Notes: generated by a model not told the origin, from the sequence alone. A stretch of DNA of 5,209 nt from GCA-003244245 sp052390495 (GCA_052390495.1 JBQTGW010000321.1:1-5209); one strand, 5' to 3'; positions 1-4,659 are shown, numbered from the stretch's first letter. Numbers and translations: made by a program.

Positions 1-469
1 CGGCGCCGAAAAGTTGGGTGGCCATCACCGCGGCGACGTAGATCAGCAGACCGAGCAGTGCGGCGATGGATGCCATCCCCGGCACCGCGGTGAGCAACGC
101 CGAGACCACCCCCCGCATGCTCGGCACCAGCGCGACCAGCCGCAGCACCCGCAGAATCCGCAAGGCCCGCAGCACCGAGAACGCCCCGGATGCGGGGATC
201 AGCGCGACCGCGACGATCACGAAGTCGAGCACGCTCCACGGGTCGCGGAAGAAGCGCCACCCGTGGGCGGTCAGGCGCAGCACCAGCTCCACCACGAAGA
301 TCGCCAGCGCGATCGAATCCACCGCGTGCAGCAGACCGCCGAACTCGGCGACCATCCGATCGGAGGTCTCCAGCCCCAGCGTGATCCCGTTGAGCACGAT
401 CACCGCGACGATGAACCGCTGGAAACGGTCGCCGTCCACAAGGTTGCGCAGGCGATCCCGCCAGATCAT
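1..469 (-). CDS. Voltage-gated cation (sodium-type) channel, N-terminal part; C-terminus off the window
   Basis: This is the first 156 codons of a membrane ion channel, read leftward and still open at the window edge. The start ATG (469-467) is preceded by a strong GGAGGTG ribosome site four bases away. Visible segments match the bacterial one-domain Na+ channel (NaChBac-like) plan: S1 about residues 19-35 with N27, S2 about 52-68 with the acidic E61 (FVVELVLRL), S3 about 78-93 with the conserved D82, S4 98-112 with four arginines at every third position (R101, R104, R107, R110), and the S4-S5 linker and S5 about 116-155. E61 and D82 are the usual countercharges for the S4 arginines. The pore helix and selectivity filter lie beyond the edge, so the Na+ versus other cation choice cannot be judged. 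It is divergent from the P-loop remnant and shows no operon partner here. The voltage-sensor assignment is firm; ion selectivity is inferred. Confidence 0.9.
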   Translation of the reverse strand, partial: MIWRDRLRNLVDGDRFQRFIVAVIVLNGITLGLETSDRMVAEFGGLLHAVDSIALAIFVVELVLRLTAHGWRFFRDPWSVLDFVIVAVALIPASGAFSVLRALRILRVLRLVALVPSMRGVVSALLTAVPGMASIAALLGLLIYVAAVMATQLFGA

Positions 470-519
470 CGGTTCACCTCCGCCGGTCGTGCTCGGATAC
501 CGCCAGCGGCCCGACCCTA

Positions 520-657
520 GTGGAGCTGCCGCACCAGCCGATCGATCACGTACCTGCCTTGTCGATCGAGGGGCCGAAGGGCGTGGGCAAGACGGCGACC
601 GCGCTGTGCCTGCCGGGACTCGCCGACCCCGACGTGCTGGTCGACGCCCGGCGATGA
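520..657 (+). pseudogene. Remnant of a P-loop ATPase (N-terminal piece with Walker A)
   Basis: A 45-codon stretch opening at GTG 520 and ending in TGA at 655-657. Residues 13-29 read ALSIEGPKGVGKTATAL, a textbook Walker A loop (GPKGVGKT, residues 18-25) on a hydrophobic strand. This resembles the N-terminus of the bacterial and archaeal AAA-type ATPases annotated as ATP-binding/DUF4143 proteins, which are several hundred residues long. The Walker B strand, the rest of the AAA module and the C-terminal domain are all missing. Codons just upstream in another frame (GTG at 489, reading VLGYRQRP) look like the usual beginning of that family, so a frameshift near 505-520 may also be present. The TGA overlaps the ATG of the next gene (ATGA), so the fragment sits where an antitoxin gene would normally lie. 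It is unlikely to be an active enzyme; translation of the short peptide is possible. Confidence 0.6.
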
Positions 658-1052
658 CGCTGTACCTGGTCGACAACAGCGTGTTCCAGCGCCTGCCACA
701 ACAGCCGCAGGTTGCCGACGCACTGCGGGCGTTCGCCACCTATCTGCCGATCACCTTGGATGCCGGGCACAGCGTGGTAAGCGATGAACAGTACGCCCAG
801 GTCATGGAGCTGATCAACGCTCTGCGGCGGCTCCCGATCACTGCTGATGTCCAAGCGCTGGCGGTGACGCTGCAGGCATCCCTGGGGCGCGGCGGCCTGG
901 TCCGGGCTGTGGGCGTCAACGACCTGGTGATCGCCGCCACCGCCATCGTGTACGGCGCAGTCGTGCTGCACTACGACGCGGACTACGAGCACATCGTCGA
1001 AGTCTCCGAACTCAATCAGATCTGGGTGGTACCGCGCGGTTCCACGGCGTGA
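654..1052 (+). CDS. PIN-domain ribonuclease, VapC-like toxin without a recognisable antitoxin
   Basis: A 132-residue protein of the usual VapC length. PIN nucleases cut RNA using a cluster of acidic residues that bind Mg2+ or Mn2+. Candidates here are D7 (YLVDNSV), D36 (ITLDAGHS, where the family normally has Glu), D90 (VNDLVIAATA) and D108/D110 (VLHYDADYEHI). The C-terminus WVVPRGSTA is typical of one actinobacterial VapC subgroup. The ATG at 654 is chosen because the PIN strand begins three residues later; the open frame further upstream runs antisense to the ion channel. There is no clear Shine-Dalgarno before it, and it overlaps the preceding TGA by ATGA, as vapC genes usually overlap vapB. 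The upstream reading frame, however, is a broken ATPase rather than an antitoxin. The E-to-D change may reduce activity. The PIN fold is confident; toxin activity is inferred. Confidence 0.85.
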   Translation: MTLYLVDNSVFQRLPQQPQVADALRAFATYLPITLDAGHSVVSDEQYAQVMELINALRRLPITADVQALAVTLQASLGRGGLVRAVGVNDLVIAATAIVYGAVVLHYDADYEHIVEVSELNQIWVVPRGSTA

Positions 1053-1061
1053 GCCGGGTCA

Positions 1062-1214
1062 TCAAGGGATGCCGGAGAGCAGGCCGTGGAGGTCGCGGTG
1101 GGGGAGCCCGTTGGGCAGCAGCCGGAACACCAGTAGGGCTTGGGGTCGTGCGTGGATGCGGTGGTTGCTCAGCCGGAGCCCTGAGGTACGGTACCCGCCG
1201 TTGGTGATAACCAT
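1062..1214 (-). pseudogene. Coding-like 50-codon scrap, probable fragment of an actinobacterial hypothetical protein
   Basis: The minus frame from ATG 1214-1212 to TGA 1064-1062 encodes 50 residues. Third positions are mostly G/C (about 42 of 50 codons by eye), as in real genes of this window. The stretch at residues 22-41 (ARPQALLVFRLLPNGLPHRD) resembles, from memory, a segment LLVFRLLPNGFTNRDLR found in hypothetical proteins of actinomycetes that also carry a winged-helix-like part. I cannot name that family. There is no good ribosome site, and what should follow is missing, so a broken gene is more likely than a functional peptide. It ends ten bases from the convergent PIN gene. A chance open frame remains possible. 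Confidence 0.35.
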
Positions 1215-1267
1215 GCTTCATGGACACCTTGTAAGCGCCTGACAGACGCGGGACGGGGAGTGTTCGG

Positions 1268-1948
1268 ATGGAGGAAAAAGCGTCCGTGGCCGTGGATAGC
1301 GATAATTCGAGTTATCTGCGCACGCGTAGGAAGTTCTGGCGTTCGATCCTGATGGGGATCTCCTGTGCTGTTCGTGCTGTTGGTGCAATTCTCGTCAAGA
1401 TCCGCTTCGCCACTTTTATTAGTGGAATTCTGGTTACCGTTATTGGCGGAATTCTAGTGATCGTTATCAGCGCCCCTCTCAAAACTTGGTTTCTCGGCTC
1501 AACTCCTGAGACGAACGACGCTGTACCAGACGATTCTCAGGCGTTTGTCCAGGAGGCGCCCGGTACTGTATGCCGCGATTTTGAGGAGGCTGAGCATGAC
1601 ACGCCGGTGGAAATCGCCCCGTGCATTGCCTCTTACAGGGATGGGTTGAAGATCAGTGTCAACGTGAAGGCTCGGGAACCCGTTACGGTCACAGCGCACG
1701 TGTGGCTACGCGACAAAGAAAGCGAGCAACGCTTCGACGACACACTCGAAGCCTGCACACTGACATTTGCAACCGCTGGTGAGTTTCAGCGGTGTGGCCC
1801 GTTTTCCGTTCGCCCCGTCCCCTCCGGAAGATACGTGACTGCAACTGACGTCCAGAAGGGAAGAGCCATCGAATTCCCCCTGAAATGGAACGACCTCAGC
1901 GTGACTGGCCTTCTCAGTAAGGGCGGATTGTACTGGCCTCCGGGGTGA
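1268..1948 (+). CDS. Single-pass membrane protein with extracytoplasmic domain, function unknown
   Basis: A 226-residue protein, started at ATG 1268 behind GGGGAG seven bases upstream. Residues 1-46 are a basic, probably cytoplasmic, N-terminus (RTRRKFWR at 18-25) that includes a weaker hydrophobic stretch, about 26-43. Residues 47-69 form a strong transmembrane helix (SGILVTVIGGILVIVIS). Residues 70-226 should lie outside the membrane. The outer part begins with an acidic low-complexity linker (79-97) followed by a beta-rich domain with four cysteines (C102, C119, C163, C176), which could make two disulfides. Segments such as TVTAHVWLRDKE and RCGPFSV suggest an immunoglobulin-like or other beta-sandwich fold. 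Similar ectodomains occur in actinomycete hypothetical proteins; no enzymatic motif is seen. Codon use is unlike its neighbours, with many A/T third positions (AAT, ATT, GTT, GAA), suggesting later acquisition. It is monocistronic as far as visible. Confidence 0.8.
   Translation: MEEKASVAVDSDNSSYLRTRRKFWRSILMGISCAVRAVGAILVKIRFATFISGILVTVIGGILVIVISAPLKTWFLGSTPETNDAVPDDSQAFVQEAPGTVCRDFEEAEHDTPVEIAPCIASYRDGLKISVNVKAREPVTVTAHVWLRDKESEQRFDDTLEACTLTFATAGEFQRCGPFSVRPVPSGRYVTATDVQKGRAIEFPLKWNDLSVTGLLSKGGLYWPPG
1424..1471 (+). repeat. 24-bp imperfect tandem repeat inside the transmembrane segment
   Basis: Two adjacent 24-base units (1424-1447 and 1448-1471) both begin GGAATTCT and agree at 19 of 24 positions. 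They encode GILVTVIG and GILVIVIS, i.e. two eight-residue units of the membrane helix at residues 53-68. The length is a multiple of three, so duplication keeps the frame. Confidence 0.7.
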
Positions 1949-1967
1949 ACCTACGCTCAGTCACCGC

Positions 1968-1997
1968 CGCCTGATCGTGCACGATCTGGATCAGGCG
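1968..1997. terminator. Stem-loop after the membrane protein gene, with a nested palindrome
   Basis: A 9-bp perfect stem, CGCCTGATC (1968-1976) with GATCAGGCG (1989-1997), encloses a 12-base loop. The loop shares a second, competing perfect 14-base palindrome, GATCGTGCACGATC (1973-1986). It starts 19 bases after the stop of the membrane protein gene. No T tract follows, so it may be a transcription terminator of the actinomycete I-shaped kind or a protein-binding palindrome. Confidence 0.45.
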
Positions 1998-2037
1998 CTA
2001 CGGCGTGGCCTAGGAGTCTGTCGACAGCCGCTGATCC

Positions 2038-2070
2038 GGACGGGTGAGTTACCCACTGCCAACCCCGTCC
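2038..2070. terminator. Second hairpin in the convergent gap, possible terminator for the VOC gene
   Basis: GGACGGG (2038-2044) pairs with CCCGTCC (2064-2070) as a 7-bp stem. An alternative small hairpin GGGT/ACCC (2042-2045 with 2051-2054) lies inside. The site is 17 bases beyond the stop of the leftward VOC gene, where a terminator for the convergent genes would be expected. There is no clear T run on either strand, so this is weak. Confidence 0.3.
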
Positions 2071-2086
2071 TGCCTGGTCAGCGCCA

Positions 2087-2479
2087 TTAATCATGTGCTG
2101 GTGGAGCGTTCCAGTCGATGAGTTGGACGATGATGCCGTTGGGGTCGCGTACCTGGAAGGCGCGCTCGCCCCATTCTTCGCCGGTCAGCGGCATGGTGAT
2201 GGGGACGCCTTCGGCTTGCAGCCGGGCCAGTTCGCCTTCCAGGTCGTCGACCACGAAGGCGAGGATCAGGCCCTTGGCGTGGTCGTCGCGCTGGTCGGCG
2301 GGCAGCGTCGGCAGGCCCCGCCGCAGGTAGATGACGTTCATGCCGACGTCCTCGCGGGCCAGCGAGGCGAAGCCGTCGGCCGACCTCTCCTCGTGGAAGC
2401 CGAAGTGCTCGATGAGGAAGGCGCTGGACGCGGCGACGTCCTCGACGTTCAACGACACGGCGGATGAGGTGATCTTCAC
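2087..2479 (-). CDS. VOC-superfamily (glyoxalase/bleomycin-resistance fold) protein
   Basis: A 130-residue protein made of two beta-alpha-beta-beta-beta modules: about 3-60 (ITSSAVSLNVEDVAASSAFL to NVIYLRRG) and about 70-124 (GLILAFVVDDLEGELARLQAEG to RDPNGIIVQLIDW). The RDPNG turn and the closing strand are hallmarks of the fold. Start GTG 2479-2477 follows GAGGAG by five bases and begins exactly at the first strand; the open frame continues upstream only across the promoter region. Metal-binding members use His and Glu on strands 1, 4, 5 and 8. Here those places seem to hold Ser or Asn, Ala and Gln (Q119), so a metal enzyme such as glyoxalase I is unlikely. A ligand-binding or antibiotic-sequestering role, as in bleomycin-resistance-type proteins, fits better. 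It is divergent from a TetR gene that probably controls it; the ligand is unknown. Confidence 0.88.
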   Translation of the reverse strand: MKITSSAVSLNVEDVAASSAFLIEHFGFHEERSADGFASLAREDVGMNVIYLRRGLPTLPADQRDDHAKGLILAFVVDDLEGELARLQAEGVPITMPLTGEEWGERAFQVRDPNGIIVQLIDWNAPPAHD

Positions 2480-2530
2480 GGGCGCTCCTCGGGGCAGCGG
2501 GACACGTCGGCCAGCGGCCTGACGTCGTAC

Positions 2531-2552
2531 GGAGTACACTATACACAGTACA
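2531..2552. promoter_or_regulatory. Shared divergent promoter and probable TetR operator
   Basis: This is a short AT-rich island in otherwise GC-rich DNA between two divergent starts (2479 leftward, 2578 rightward). GTAC at 2534-2537 and 2548-2551 bound a partly symmetric element, and GTGTA occurs twice, seven bases apart, on the minus strand. Candidate -10 boxes overlap: TACACT (2535-2540) or TATACA (2540-2545) rightward, and TATAGT (2543-2538) leftward. The -35 regions are weak on both sides. A TetR dimer bound here would block both promoters, which suits autoregulation plus control of the VOC gene. Operator identity is inferred. Confidence 0.55.
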
Positions 2553-2577
2553 GCGTTGGCTGCGAGAGGATGTTCCC

Positions 2578-3348
2578 GTGCCCGACGAACGCAGTAGCGC
2601 AGGCGAGCCCTCCCGCACTCTCGAACTGCTGTGGCGGCAACCCGGCTACGGCGCCTCGGGGCGTGGCCCGAAGCAAGGCCGCACCATCGACGAGGTCGTC
2701 GCAGCAGCCATTGAGCTGGCGGACACCGCGGGGCTGGAGGCGGTGACGATGCGCCGGGTCGCCGCGGCCCTCGACGTCGCACCGATGTCGCTCTACACCT
2801 ACGTCCCGGGCAAAGCCGAACTGCTCGACCTCATGCTCGACACCGTCTACCAGCAGATGCCGCGCATCGACCGCGCCGCCGAACCGTGGCGCACCCGGGT
2901 GGAAGCGGTCGCCCGCGAGAACCGGGCTTTGTTCGACCGCCATCCCTGGGTCGCCGCGGTATCAACCGTGCGCCCGCCACTCGGGCCCGGCCTGATGGCC
3001 AAGTACGAGCACGAGCTGCGGGCGTTCGAGGGATTAGGGCTCGACGACGTCGAGCTGGACGACGCCCTGACGTACCTGCTCAGCTTCGTCCAAGCCGCCG
3101 CTCGGGCAGCGACCGACGCCCGGACCGCGCAACGCGACAGCGCCATGAACGACGAGCAATGGTGGGCCGCCAACCAACCCCTGCTCGCCCGGGTGTTCGA
3201 CGCGAACAGCTACCCCACGGCCGCCCGCGTGGGTGCCGCCGCCGGTGCCGCACACGGTACTGCCTTCCACCCCGACCACGCCTACGAATTCGGCCTCCAG
3301 CGCGTCTTCGACGGCCTCGGCGCCCTCATCGACGCCCGCACCCGGTAG
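2578..3348 (+). CDS. TetR-family transcriptional repressor with tetracycline-repressor-type C-terminal domain
   Basis: A 256-residue regulator. GTG 2578 is chosen because GAGAGGA lies seven bases upstream and because the N-terminal segment ELLWRQPGYGASGRGPKQG (16-34) is usual in this subgroup. The helix-turn-helix domain spans about 36-92: helix 1 TIDEVVAAAIELADTAG, the turn and recognition helix VTMRRVAAALDVAPMSLYTYVPGKAELLDLML (residues 56-87). The C-terminal all-helical ligand and dimer domain covers about 100-255, with the landmarks HPWVAAVSTVRPPLGPGLM (122-140), EQWWAANQPLLARV (193-206) and FGLQRVFDGL (238-247). Such proteins bind DNA as dimers and release it on binding a small hydrophobic molecule. 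It is divergent from the VOC gene with 98 bases between starts, so that gene and itself are likely targets. The inducer cannot be read from sequence. Confidence 0.93.
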   Translation: MPDERSSAGEPSRTLELLWRQPGYGASGRGPKQGRTIDEVVAAAIELADTAGLEAVTMRRVAAALDVAPMSLYTYVPGKAELLDLMLDTVYQQMPRIDRAAEPWRTRVEAVARENRALFDRHPWVAAVSTVRPPLGPGLMAKYEHELRAFEGLGLDDVELDDALTYLLSFVQAAARAATDARTAQRDSAMNDEQWWAANQPLLARVFDANSYPTAARVGAAAGAAHGTAFHPDHAYEFGLQRVFDGLGALIDARTR

Positions 3349-3378
3349 TCGCGAGTCCGGAGAAGCGCCGGATCCCTC

Positions 3379-3400
3379 CGGCACTCAGTGCCGTGCTTTT
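3379..3400 (+). terminator. Probable intrinsic terminator of the TetR gene
   Basis: CGGCA/TGCCG (3379-3383 with 3389-3393; up to seven complementary pairs if the loop is ignored) is followed by TGCTTTT, the only T run near the end of the gene, 30 bases after its stop. An overlapping hairpin, GCCGGA/TCCGGC (3367-3372 with 3377-3382), cannot form at the same time. Confidence 0.55.
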
Positions 3401-3403
3401 GGT

Positions 3404-3526
3404 GACCCCAAGCGCACCGGCGGGTGGCTGCTCTACCCGCATGGCGACAACAAGCTCGGTGTGCGCCTGGCACAGTTCGAAGCGGCCAAGATGGCACGGG
3501 CGATCCTCGGACGGTTCGTAGTGAGC
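3404..3526 (+). pseudogene. Coding relic of a small actinobacterial protein, no start codon left
   Basis: The frame starting at 3404 reads DPKRTGGWLLYPHGDNKL and then GVRLAQFEAAKMARAILG. It has G/C-rich third positions and a balanced composition, quite unlike the Arg/Pro-rich translations of the other frames here. It looks like a two-strand-plus-helix module of a short hypothetical protein; I do not recognise the family. No ATG or GTG in frame lies close upstream: the preceding in-frame codons belong to the terminator hairpin and the TetR tail. Downstream the frame stays open to 3745, but the coding character fades after about 3526. Most likely it is the surviving piece of a gene whose front was lost next to the TetR gene. 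Confidence 0.4.
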
Positions 3527-3693
3527 GGGCCCGGCCCACAGACCCCGGCCGGCCGCCGGTTGAACGACGCACGCCCCTCGGCTCCCGGCGGCCGGTCGGC
3601 CTCACGTCAGGACGGGCGGTACGCCATGAGATACCACGCCGCCGCTGGCCAATGGGTTCATCGTCAAGGTCATCGAGACTCGCATCCGGTAGC
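3527..3693. other. Gap without a gene between two gene remnants
   Basis: No frame here has both a plausible start and protein-like composition. The long open frames are Arg/Pro/Ser-rich by-products of GC-rich DNA. The only structure seen is the long inverted repeat at 3545-3599. No promoter pointing to either remnant is recognisable. Confidence 0.5.
3545..3599. repeat. Long GC inverted repeat (15-bp stem, 25-base loop)
   Basis: Bases 3545-3559 pair with 3585-3599. All 15 pairs form, with one G-T wobble (3548-3596), and the core CCGGCCGCCGG/CCGGCGGCCGG is perfect. The loop is 3560-3584. No T tract follows. It could be a terminator for the relic upstream, an end of a lost mobile element, or a product of GC-rich composition. 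Confidence 0.5.
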
Positions 3694-3990
3694 TCAGGTC
3701 CGCAGTGGCGCGGTGTCGCCTTTGACCGAGGTCATATCCGGGTAGCGTTCGCCTGCCGGTTGGAGGTCGGACAGCAGGGCCAAGTCCTCGGCATCGGGCA
3801 CGAGATCCAGCGAGCCGACGTTCTCCTCCAGGTACCGGCGCCGCTTCGTGCCGGGGATCGGGACGATGTCCTCGCCGCGGGCCAGCACCCAGGCCAGTGC
3901 CACCTGCGACGGAGCGGCGTCGTGTTTGGTGGCGATCGCGCGGACCTGGTCGACCAGTTTGAGGTTCACCGCCAGATTGGCGTCCGTCCA
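3694..3990 (-). pseudogene. Aldo/keto reductase, C-terminal third only
   Basis: About 98 codons, from WTDANLAVNLKLVDQVRAIA to the stop TGA at 3696-3694. They match the end of NADPH-dependent aldo/keto reductases of the YhdN/IolS-like kind, which are about 310-340 residues long. Visible landmarks are PSQVALAWVLARG (the last barrel helix), IVPIPGTKRRRYLEEN (the NADPH-phosphate loop with Lys/Arg and the Glu-Asn pair) and the tail GERYPDMTSV. The catalytic Asp, Tyr, Lys and His of the N-terminal two-thirds are all missing, so it cannot be an active enzyme. The frame stays open to an ATG at 4044, but those extra codons run antisense over the antitoxin start and its promoter and do not resemble the family. 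The break point lies at about 3990-4003, just where the toxin-antitoxin promoter begins. Confidence 0.85.
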
Positions 3991-4003
3991 GGATGTACTT
4001 CGG

Positions 4004-4016
4004 TAGGATGAACCTA
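4004..4016 (+). promoter_or_regulatory. -10 box of the toxin-antitoxin operon; likely leaderless start
   Basis: TAGGAT (4004-4009) fits the actinobacterial TANNNT -10 box. Only six bases separate it from the ATG at 4016, so transcription would begin at or next to the A of the start codon. No Shine-Dalgarno fits between them. Leaderless mRNAs are common in actinobacteria. The -35 region is weak. The antitoxin is expected to repress here. Confidence 0.5.
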
Positions 4017-4252
4017 TGGTCAGCAAGCGGAAGATCACGATCACGATCGACGAGGAGCTCGTGGCCGCCCTGGATCGGGCCGGGAACGTTTCCTCGCAGC
4101 TGAACGACGCCGGCTGGGAGTTACTCGAAAGGCGTCAGCGAGGTGAGAGGCTGGACGCGCTGCTTGATGCGCTCGACGAGCAGGACGGGCCGTTACCCGA
4201 CGATCCCGCCGCGGATGCGCGTTTGGATCGACTTCTCGGTGGCGTCGCGTGA
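4016..4252 (+). CDS. Antitoxin of a type II toxin-antitoxin pair (ribbon-helix-helix-like, VapB-type)
   Basis: A 78-residue acidic-tailed protein. Residues 5-13 (RKITITIDE) look like the DNA-binding ribbon strand of ribbon-helix-helix antitoxins. Residues 14-22 and about 26-40 would be the two helices (VSSQLNDAGWELLERRQRG). Residues 44-78, rich in Asp and Leu (RLDALLDALDEQDGPLPDD and onwards), would wrap around and inhibit the toxin. Its TGA overlaps the GTG of the toxin gene (GTGA), so translation is coupled, the usual vapBC arrangement. Start ATG 4016 is supported by the -10 box just before it. Autorepression by the antitoxin, strengthened by toxin binding, is expected from the family and not visible directly. 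RHH membership is inferred from the pattern; the antitoxin role follows mainly from the neighbour. Confidence 0.82.
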   Translation: MVSKRKITITIDEELVAALDRAGNVSSQLNDAGWELLERRQRGERLDALLDALDEQDGPLPDDPAADARLDRLLGGVA

Positions 4253-4659
4253 TCGTGGCCCTCGACTCGGAGGCGTTCAACGCGTTGGCGGGCCCGGACT
4301 CGATCCGCAAGCAGAAGGTCCGACGGATCCTGCGCAGGGCGCGGCTGCTCGGGCGCGACGCGTTCGTCCCATCGCTCGTGCTCGCCGAGCTCTATCGCGG
4401 GCACGGGCATAATCAGCTGGTCGATGCTTGCCTGGCGCGCGAGCGCGGTTCTCTCGACAGTCGAGATACCGACCGCCGTCTCGCGCGGATCGTGGGTGGG
4501 GTGCTGGCCGCCGCTGGGGCGGGCTCGGCCATGATCGTCGATGCGCACGTGGTTGCGCTGGCGGTGGAGTCGGGCGGTGGCGTCGTTGTCACCGGCGACG
4601 AGGACGACCTGGGTATGCTCAGCGCCCCTTACCGCCACATCACGGTCGAGCCGGTGTAG
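4249..4659 (+). CDS. vapC: PIN-domain ribonuclease toxin, VapC-type
   Basis: A 136-residue PIN protein, the toxin partner of the gene it overlaps. All four acidic positions of the metal site are present: D6 (VALDSEAFN), E47 (PSLVLAELYRG), D98 (AMIVDAHVVALA) and D117 (VVVTGDEDDLGML), so an active RNase is likely. VapC toxins cut tRNAs or rRNA and stop growth when the antitoxin is degraded; the target here cannot be told. The GTG start at 4249 has no ribosome site of its own and depends on ribosomes finishing the antitoxin, which limits toxin synthesis. The stop lies 22 bases from the stop of the convergent gene. It is not closely similar to the PIN protein at 654-1052: the motif surroundings and C-termini differ, so the two are unlikely to be recent duplicates. 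Confidence 0.9.
   Translation: MIVALDSEAFNALAGPDSIRKQKVRRILRRARLLGRDAFVPSLVLAELYRGHGHNQLVDACLARERGSLDSRDTDRRLARIVGGVLAAAGAGSAMIVDAHVVALAVESGGGVVVTGDEDDLGMLSAPYRHITVEPV

Noticed and set aside
14..520. Long plus-strand open frames (168 and 64 residues) over the ion channel gene
   Set aside because: Their translations are His/Arg/Gln/Pro-rich and antisense to a clear channel protein with S1-S5 segments.
66..653. Possible 5' extension of the first PIN gene to an ATG at 66
   Set aside because: The extra 196 codons are antisense to the channel for most of their length and Arg/Ser-rich; the PIN fold begins at 654.
1185..1223. Small palindromes GGTACGGTACC and CCATGCTTCATGG as operator sites for the membrane protein gene
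   Set aside because: They are short, partly expected by chance, and no matching promoter boxes could be placed next to them.
2480..2782. Upstream extension of the VOC gene
   Set aside because: It crosses the promoter island and the antisense of the TetR gene, and is Arg/Pro-rich; GTG at 2479 has a good ribosome site.
2539..2943. Minus-strand 134-residue open frame opposite the TetR gene
   Set aside because: It is antisense to the helix-turn-helix coding region and shows no family pattern.
3282..3605. Minus-strand and other frames across the gap after TetR
   Set aside because: Arg/Gly/Pro-rich translations without recognisable segments; only the frame at 3404-3526 looks protein-like.
3991..4044. 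ATG at 4044 as a true start of a short aldo/keto reductase
   Set aside because: Those codons are antisense to the antitoxin start and do not resemble the reductase; there is no ribosome site.
654..4659. The two PIN genes as a recent duplication
   Set aside because: Sequence around the acidic residues and the C-termini differ, and only one has an antitoxin.
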